From Luscinia megarhynchos (taxonomy: Eukaryota > Chordata > Aves > Passeriformes > Turdidae), in contig CM067584.1 in assembly GCA_034336665.1 (NCBI GenBank), forward strand, positions 3,534,001-3,598,000: a stretch of 64,000 nucleotides of DNA, written 5' to 3'. Of this stretch, positions 59,130 to 64,000 are shown one piece after another. The notes below the pieces were generated by a model. It was given only the letters and a program-made list of their open reading frames with translations. It was not told where the DNA came from and did not search any database. The stretch's first letter is position 1. Each line of letters begins with the position of its first letter. Position numbers and translations under genes: made by a program.

Positions 59130-60483
59130 GCAGAGAAACCGAGGAAAGTGAAAGCAACCACGAGCTCAGCAATGATTTGTAGGAATTTCCAACAGATTTT
59201 CCTTCACTGGTCAGTGGAATGAAAATCTGCCTCAGGGCTGGGCTCTCAGGAATATTTCAGCCTCAAATGCAGCACAGAAGGTTTCTGCAGGAAGAAATTC
59301 ACCCAAGTGCCTGGCAGGGCCTGATCTGAGGCTCTGAGCTGCACCAGGGGGACGCTGCTGGGCTGCAGCTCTGCCAGCTCCCAGCACAGATAAAATGAAC
59401 ACATCCATTTCTCAGAGCTCAGGCATTTGCCCAGCAGGACCTTTCTGTGTCTGTGACACCAAAAAGGGACATCCCCAGCTCAGCCCAGGCTGCCAGCACA
59501 GATGGGAAATGGAATCCTGGAAAAGACCATCCCATGCCAACCCCAGAGTGCCCACAGCTTGTTCTCTCCCCTCCATCCCCTTCTTTGCTTCAAGCCCCCT
59601 GAGGATGCTGAAGATCTTTTGTGGACAGGATCACCCTTTATCCACCAGCTCACCCCAAAGCTGATCCTGAACCAATGATGAGGAAAAAGGAAATCCTGTT
59701 CAAAATGCACTTCCCAGGGAGCAGGACACAGCCCTGGGCGCTCCTGGGATGAAATCCCTTCTCAAGGAGCAGCCAGCAGGCCCTTGGAAAATCCATAAAT
59801 CCCATTTTTCCTCCCTGGCTATTTAAATATCTCAGGACACATCCTCAGCTGGGCTCAAATGTCCGTCCTTGCTCTCCTGGCTCAGCTGGAACCAGACCAA
59901 TTTCCACCAGCCGCTGTCCTGGGACATTATTTATGGTGAGTCTGGGGGGCTCCAGGGGCACAAATGTAAATCGAGTTCCATCAACACAAAAATTCACCAA
60001 ATCCTCATTTCCTGACTCTTTTTCCTCTCTGACAAAACTCCTGATGTCGCTGTTGCCCTCCTTGCATGGGTGTCATTGAGATCGGTTTAGGCTTGAATTG
60101 CTTCAACTTAAACCAGGCTTTATATTAAAAACTCACCCTGGCAAACCCCCTCCAAGCTGATAAATAATCTGTAATAGCTCCAGCCACGCTGCATTACCTG
60201 TCCAGTGTCATTCTGCTGCCTCTCTGCAACATAAAAAACCCCGCCCAAACCCCCCTTTTATTCTACCCCTCTGATTTAATATTTTCTTAATATATTCAAA
60301 TTAATTCCTTGTCATTATATTTGGATTTTTCCCTGGGAGCAGCCAGGCTGTTGTGCTACTCCACTTTCTGTATTTTTTTTTCCTTTTTTCTTGTTTTTTA
60401 AGGAAGCTGCAGGACTCAATCTCACCCTCCCATCGCTGCAGGATTGCCAATAGTGGAAAATCGACATTAAAATCAATTCTGCT
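59130..60483. other. Intergenic, non-repetitive stretch
   Basis: No convincing gene. Open frames of 60-90 codons occur on both strands near 59400-59700 without splice or start context. 59980-60250 is AT-balanced, motif-rich and repeat-free and could contain regulatory sequence. Confidence 0.5.
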
Positions 60484-60721
60484 GTTCCTTTCCTTTCCTT
60501 TCCTTTCCTTTCCTTTCCTTTCCTTTCCTTTCCTTTCCTTTCCTTTCCTTTCCTTTCCTTTCCTTTCCTTTCCTTTCCTTTCCTTTCCTTTCCTTTCCTT
60601 TCCTTTCCTTTCCTTTCCTTTCCTTTCCTTTCCTTTCCTTTCCTTTCCTTTCCTTTCCTTTCCTTTCCTTTCCTTTCCTTTCCTTTCCTTTCCTTTCCTT
60701 TCCTTTCCTTTCCTTTCCTTT
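60484..60721 (+). repeat. (TTTCC)n pentanucleotide microsatellite
   Basis: About 47 uninterrupted copies of TTTCC, essentially perfect. It is a pure polypyrimidine/polypurine tract about 2.6 kb upstream of NEFM. The repeated Leu-Ser-Phe-Pro frames and the Lys-Gly-Glu-Arg minus-strand frames through it are translation artefacts. Its perfection implies recent expansion and likely length polymorphism. Confidence 0.97.
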
Positions 60722-61499
60722 CTCCTCCTGCCTCAATCCTGAGACATCAGCTTTGCTCCAAAGTACAAGCTCTTGTTTGGTCAACTTTGAGGTAAAACCA
60801 CTTCTCCTTAAGCAGAAATATCCAGCCTGCATTTCAAAATCTCCAGAGCAGAGATGGGCAGAAAGGGAAAAGGGATTAATTACTCATCAGAAAAGAGGGA
60901 ACATCTCAGACTGATTTCCCTGACTCACTTTAACCTTCAAACCACCTTCAGGATAATGTAGCAGGAGCTCTGTCCCCCTGCATCTGATTAGAGAGCAGAA
61001 ATTCACATTGCAAGGCTCTGTTTTCAATTAAAACAATGAATTTTATTTCGGAATTTCTGCACTAAGCACCTCCATGAATGCCAACTTTTTCCTTTCTAAA
61101 TATCCTGATTTTTAAAGCAATTCATACATAGGTGAGATTTATTGTGTTCCATAAAAGTTTGCATTGCTTGGTATCACTATTAAATAAATAAATCAAACCT
61201 AGCCCTGCTTGATTATAAAGCAACAATTTATTTTGCACACAGGCTAAATGGATTTCAAACACGGAGGTGTTTAATGAGAGGGAGTTTTATTACAAACTTC
61301 CATCTGCCAGTCCTTGTTTTCAGGAGATTAAAAGGATAATAAAAGCTCCTAAGCACCTCTGTTAACTGTGTGTTTCCTTACACAGCGAGTTTTCCTTATG
61401 GATAAAACCATGATCTATTCCCCCCTCCCAGTCTTTATTACCAAGCAGAAAAAAACATTAATAAACCAGATCATAACATATCTTCCACCCTAAAAAAGA
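60722..61499. other. Intergenic, AT-rich, no gene seen
   Basis: Repeat-free DNA with many ATTA and TTTAAT motifs between the TTTCC array and the candidate regulatory block. No open frame of note and no RNA gene recognised. Confidence 0.5.
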
Positions 61500-61870
61500 A
61501 ACAAAATGCAACGCCCTTGTAGGCAGTAATTTCATTTTGACTCCCGATGAAACCCAAAGGGGTTCGTGCCTACGGCAGAAACTTTCAGTGCAATTAATGA
61601 AGCGGGTTTAGAATTCATTAGCATAAAATCCTCGCCCTGTGTGGATCATCTGAGCCCCGGGAGGTGAAGCAGCGGCTGGAGCCGCCCGTGTCGGGGATGA
61701 ACCCGAGCTCTGCCCTGACTGCAGTGCTGCAGTCCTATGACAGCGTCATATTAATGAGCTCGCCATGTGCTCGCCAAAGTTTAACCCCGGCGCTCACAAT
61801 TCCCCAACTCTTCCCAGCCGCACATCCCGGCAGCAATTGTCACCCGGGCGGTTTGTGAGGAGGGTTTTGC
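61500..61870 (+). promoter_or_regulatory. Candidate conserved regulatory element upstream of NEFM
   Basis: About 1.5-1.8 kb upstream of the NEFM start, repeat-free DNA carries many compact motifs: homeodomain-type ATTA cores (AATTAATGAAG, ATTCATTAGCAT, ATATTAATGAG), a TGAC-AGC-GTCA inverted motif at 61738-61748 (MEIS/TGIF- or CRE-half-like), and several CpGs in an otherwise CpG-poor area. High motif density and lack of repeats resemble a conserved noncoding element. Conservation cannot be tested here. Confidence 0.4.
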
Positions 61871-62324
61871 TTTTCGCCAGATCATCCGCTCAAAAATGCA
61901 GGCTGTGAACACTGACAGAGCCTTTTCTGCACCTCTGAGTGAGGAGTTAACTCCCCCCCCGCAGCGTCTCTCTGCTGTGGCAGGGATTTTTCTAGCACCA
62001 GCAGTTTTGGGCTTTTTTTCGGGGGGTTTTGATTGTTTTATTTATTTTTTATTTTTCTCTCTTTGCAGTTTACTAATCCGTTTCCTCCGCAGCTGTAATC
62101 CCTCCAGGAGGAGTTCCGAGCCTGGATGGCAGCCAGGCACTGTCATGCAGCCCATACAAAGTCTCTTTTTCCCCCCATAAACGTAATTCCTAGCAAGGTT
62201 TCAAACAATTTATTATTCATTCTGAGCAATGCACCAAGCGTCAGATCAAAGCGGGCGGGTGGGAGGATGAGAGAAGGGAAGGGAGGAAGGAAAGAAGAGA
62301 GGAAGAAAAGAACCAAGAGCAAGG
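61871..62324. other. Intergenic, upstream flank of the NEFM CpG island
   Basis: Contains a strong pyrimidine tract ending in a splice-acceptor-like TTTGCAG at about 62062-62068, and a T/C-run near 62166-62177. No supported exon follows. The stretch is repeat-poor and may be part of the distal NEFM promoter. Confidence 0.4.
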
Positions 62325-62679
62325 ATTTGGGATGCCGGGGGGTCCCCCAAACTCTGGCTGGCTGCTCCAGGGCTTTTCCCGGAGCGGGCGCGGGGAGCGC
62401 TCGGTGCCGCAGAGCGCCCGCATCCCCCGCCCGCTGCGACCTTCACACGCCAGACCCCGCTGGGGACAGACGGACAGAGCGGGGGACAGGGGGACAGGAC
62501 CCTCCCCACCCATCTGCGCGTCCCTCTGCCCCCCGAAACCCCCCGAGCCCTGCAGCGCGGCTGGGCGGAGCTGTCCGTGGTGATGGAGCCGCTGATCGCA
62601 ATTCCCGCATCCCCGTTCCCGTTCCCATCCCCCGGCCCTACCCGGCTCCGCACCGCTCCGCTCTGCCCTGGGCGCTGCG

Positions 62680-63170
62680 GGAACGGGAGAGGAAAGAGAG
62701 GAAAAGAGAGGAATAGAGAGGGACAGAGTGAAAAGGAATGGAAGAAAGGGGGGAAAGAAATGAAAGGAAGGAAAGCAAGAGAGTAAAATAAATATAAAAA
62801 AGAGAGGGGAGAAAATAAAGGGAAGAATGGAAAGTAAGGGAGGAAAAAAGGAAGGAAAGAATGGAAGGAAGGAAAGAAAGGAAGGAAAGAGGATGCTGGC
62901 CTAGGAAAGGGGGGAGAAGGAAGCAGGGGAAGAGGGAAGGAACACGGGAAAGAGCAGCAGGGGGGAGAAAGGAGGGAGTGGGGGCAGCGGAGACAAGAGA
63001 GGATGGGTGGGCAGTGGGGAGGAGAAAGGGGAGGAGGGGGCAGAGAGTGGGGGCAGCCAGGGGAAGGGGCGAGGGGACGGGGCAGCGGGGAGGCGCCGGG
63101 GCCGGGCAGAGCAGCCGGGACGAGGCGAGGGCCAGCGAGGGAAGGCAGGAAGGATGGAAGGAAGGCAGGG
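62680..63170 (+). repeat. Promoter-proximal purine-rich (GGAAA/GGGGA) tract
   Basis: About 490 nt of almost uninterrupted A and G on the plus strand, with imperfect GGAAA, GAAAG and GGGGAGG units, ending about 90 nt before the TATA box. Mirror-like polypurine tracts of this kind can form triplex DNA and often act as variable promoter spacers. Open frames on either strand here (for example Ser/Pro/Phe-rich on the minus strand) are composition artefacts. Confidence 0.75.
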
Positions 63171-63175
63171 GGAGC

Positions 63176-63224
63176 CGGGGCGGGGCGCGGGGCGGGCCGG
63201 GGGGAGCCGCCCCCCATCCACGTG
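63176..63224 (+). promoter_or_regulatory. NEFM: GC boxes and E-box of the NEFM proximal promoter
   Basis: Two GC-box (Sp1/KLF-type) motifs are visible: GGGGCGGGGC near 63177-63186 and GGGGCGGGCC near 63189-63198. A palindromic CACGTG E-box lies at 63219-63224, about 33 nt upstream of the TATA box. Motif identity is read directly from the sequence; occupancy by any factor is inference. Confidence 0.6.
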
Positions 63225-63256
63225 TGCGGGGCCGCCCCGCAGCCGCCCGGCCGGGC

Positions 63257-63263
63257 TATATAA
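63257..63263 (+). promoter_or_regulatory. NEFM: TATA box of NEFM
   Basis: TATATAA lies in otherwise GC-rich DNA, 53 nt before the start codon. A TATA-directed start would fall near 63287-63292, giving a short GC-rich 5' untranslated leader of about 25-30 nt. The spacing and context make this a convincing core promoter. The exact transcription start is inferred. Confidence 0.85.
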
Positions 63264-63315
63264 CGGGCAGCGGCGGCCGGAGCAGCCCCGCACCGCCGCC
63301 CCCAGCGCCCCCACC

Positions 63316-64000
63316 ATGAGCTACACCATGGAGCCCCTGGGCAACCCCTCGTACCGCAGGGTGACCGAGACCCGGGCCACCTACAGCCGCGCCAGCGCCT
63401 CCCCGTCCAGCGGCTTCCGCTCGCAGTCGTGGTCGCGGGGCTCGGGCAGCACCGTGTCCTCCTCCTACAAGCGCACCAACCTGGGTGGCCCGCGGGCCAC
63501 CTACGGCTCCACGGTGCTGAGCTCGGCCGAGAGCCTGGACGTGAGCCAGTCCTCGCTGCTGAACGGCGCGGCCGAGCTCAAGCTGAGCCGCTCCAACGAG
63601 AAGGAGCAGCTGCAGGGGCTCAACGACCGCTTCGCCGGCTACATCGAGAAGGTGCATTACCTGGAGCAGCAGAACAAGGAGATCGAGGCGGAGCTGGCGG
63701 CGCTGCGGCAGAAACACGCCGGGCGGGCGCAGCTGAGCGACGCCTACGAGCAGGAGCTGCGGGAGCTGCGCGGGGCGCTGGAGCAGGTGAGCCACGAGAA
63801 GGCGCAGATCCAGCTGGACTCGGAGCACATCGAGGAGGACATCCAGCGCCTGCGGGAGCGCTTCGAGGATGAGGCGCGGCTGCGCGACGAGACGGAGGCG
63901 ACGATCCGCGCCCTGCGCAAGGAGATGGAGGAGGCGTCGCTGATGCGCGCGGAGCTGGACAAGAAGGTGCAGTCGCTGCAGGACGAGGTGGCTTTCCTGA
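63316..64000 (+). CDS. NEFM: Neurofilament medium polypeptide, 5' part of exon 1 (runs off window)
   Basis: This is the amino-terminal 228 codons of a type IV intermediate filament protein, which co-assembles with the light and heavy neurofilament chains in axons and helps set axon calibre. The start ATG sits in a strong Kozak context (CCACCATGA), 53 nt after a TATA box. Residues 1-93 are a Ser/Arg/Tyr-rich head beginning [20 protein letters not shown] and containing [12 protein letters not shown], a pattern I associate with NEFM rather than NEFL, vimentin or internexin. The rod begins about residue 94 ([20 protein letters not shown]). [12 protein letters not shown] at 102-113 is the conserved rod-initiation motif of coil 1A. 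Coil 1B runs from about residue 133 to the window edge with heptad-like Leu/Glu/Arg spacing. No stop or frameshift is seen. The remaining rod and the long Glu/Lys-rich tail lie outside the window. Codons are very GC-rich at third positions, unlike the AT-rich flank. Identity is from recognition of the head and rod sequence. Confidence 0.96.
   Translation, partial: MSYTMEPLGNPSYRRVTETRATYSRASASPSSGFRSQSWSRGSGSTVSSSYKRTNLGGPRATYGSTVLSSAESLDVSQSSLLNGAAELKLSRSNEKEQLQGLNDRFAGYIEKVHYLEQQNKEIEAELAALRQKHAGRAQLSDAYEQELRELRGALEQVSHEKAQIQLDSEHIEEDIQRLRERFEDEARLRDETEATIRALRKEMEEASLMRAELDKKVQSLQDEVAFL

Larger units (their letters stand above)
62325..64000. promoter_or_regulatory. NEFM: CpG island spanning the NEFM promoter and exon 1
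   Basis: GC content rises sharply near 62325 and CpG dinucleotides become frequent (62380-62660 and from about 63060 to the right edge), in contrast to the CpG-poor DNA to the left. A purine-rich, CpG-poor stretch at 62680-63050 interrupts it. The island covers the TATA box, leader and first coding exon. Its downstream limit is outside the window. Confidence 0.8.

Noticed and set aside
58290..59182. Met-Gly-Trp-Asp repeat proteins of over 200 codons
   Set aside because: Translation of the GGGAT pentamer; all frames are open because the unit has no stop.
62062..62177. Upstream exon of NEFM after the TTTGCAG acceptor-like site
   Set aside because: NEFM is known to start in the exon with its TATA box, and no donor upstream or transcript evidence can be seen.
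62246..63217. 323-codon minus-strand Ser/Pro/Phe frame over the NEFM promoter
   Set aside because: It runs antisense through a purine tract and CpG island; low complexity with no domain.

Overview
The window is vertebrate nuclear DNA, almost certainly from a bird and probably a songbird. Three things point there: repeated 3' ends of the CR1 LINE family (avian/sauropsid), endogenous-retrovirus long terminal repeats (LTRs), and a gene at the right edge that reads clearly as neurofilament medium polypeptide (NEFM). There is no prokaryotic gene organisation. The species call is inference, because no search could be run.

Genes. The only secure coding sequence is the first 228 codons of NEFM exon 1 (63316 to the right edge, + strand). 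It has a TATA box (63257-63263), GC boxes, an E-box and a CpG island from about 62325. The 63 kb upstream looks intergenic. Three weak exon-like segments are recorded: a 162-nt phase-0 open segment with AG/GT borders on the minus strand (56307-56468), a possible partner at 55413-55535, and a 42-nt segment at 44197-44238 on the plus strand. None was assigned to a known gene.

Repeats dominate. Minisatellites lie at 1-445, 3316-5695 (about 72 bp, ~33 copies), 5850-6870 (20 and ~61 bp), 11297-11640, 12172-12735, 13450-14075 (30 bp, ~21 copies), 20935-21795, 23045-26110 (3.1 kb), 27900-28345 (34 bp), 34248-34410 and 38505-38890. Longer-period tandem arrays lie at 28661-29458 (three ~265-bp copies), 29795-31480 (LTR-like, higher-order dimer), 32045-33000 (~120 bp, ~8 copies, CR1-derived), 42565-42850, 46715-48785 (~127 bp in a six-monomer, ~764-bp higher-order repeat) and 49176-49365. 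Simple repeats include (ATTTT)n, (AAT)n, a 1-kb (GGGAT)n array, (GGGACA)n, TA-rich DNA and about 47 copies of (TTTCC)n. Most long open frames in the window are by-products of arrays whose unit lacks stop codons.

Mobile elements. One LTR family is present as a near-complete minus copy with a 5-bp target duplication (35574-36382), a plus copy (17779-18647) and fragments (9274-9400, 52187-52280). A second, ERVK-like family has two solo LTRs with 6-bp target duplications (41034-41659 minus; 50896-51498 plus). A related LTR (15714-16257) is followed by a tRNA-Lys-type primer binding site. Two LTR-end fragments form a foldback at 1703-2080. CR1 3' ends are scattered on both strands; several have seeded tandem arrays.

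Layout near the gene. The 10 kb upstream of NEFM (53-63 kb) concentrates sequences able to adopt non-B DNA: G-run arrays, TA-rich DNA, a polypyrimidine array and a promoter-proximal purine tract. Between these lies a CpG-containing, motif-rich block at about 61500-61870 that is a candidate conserved regulatory element. How these parts act on NEFM is inference.
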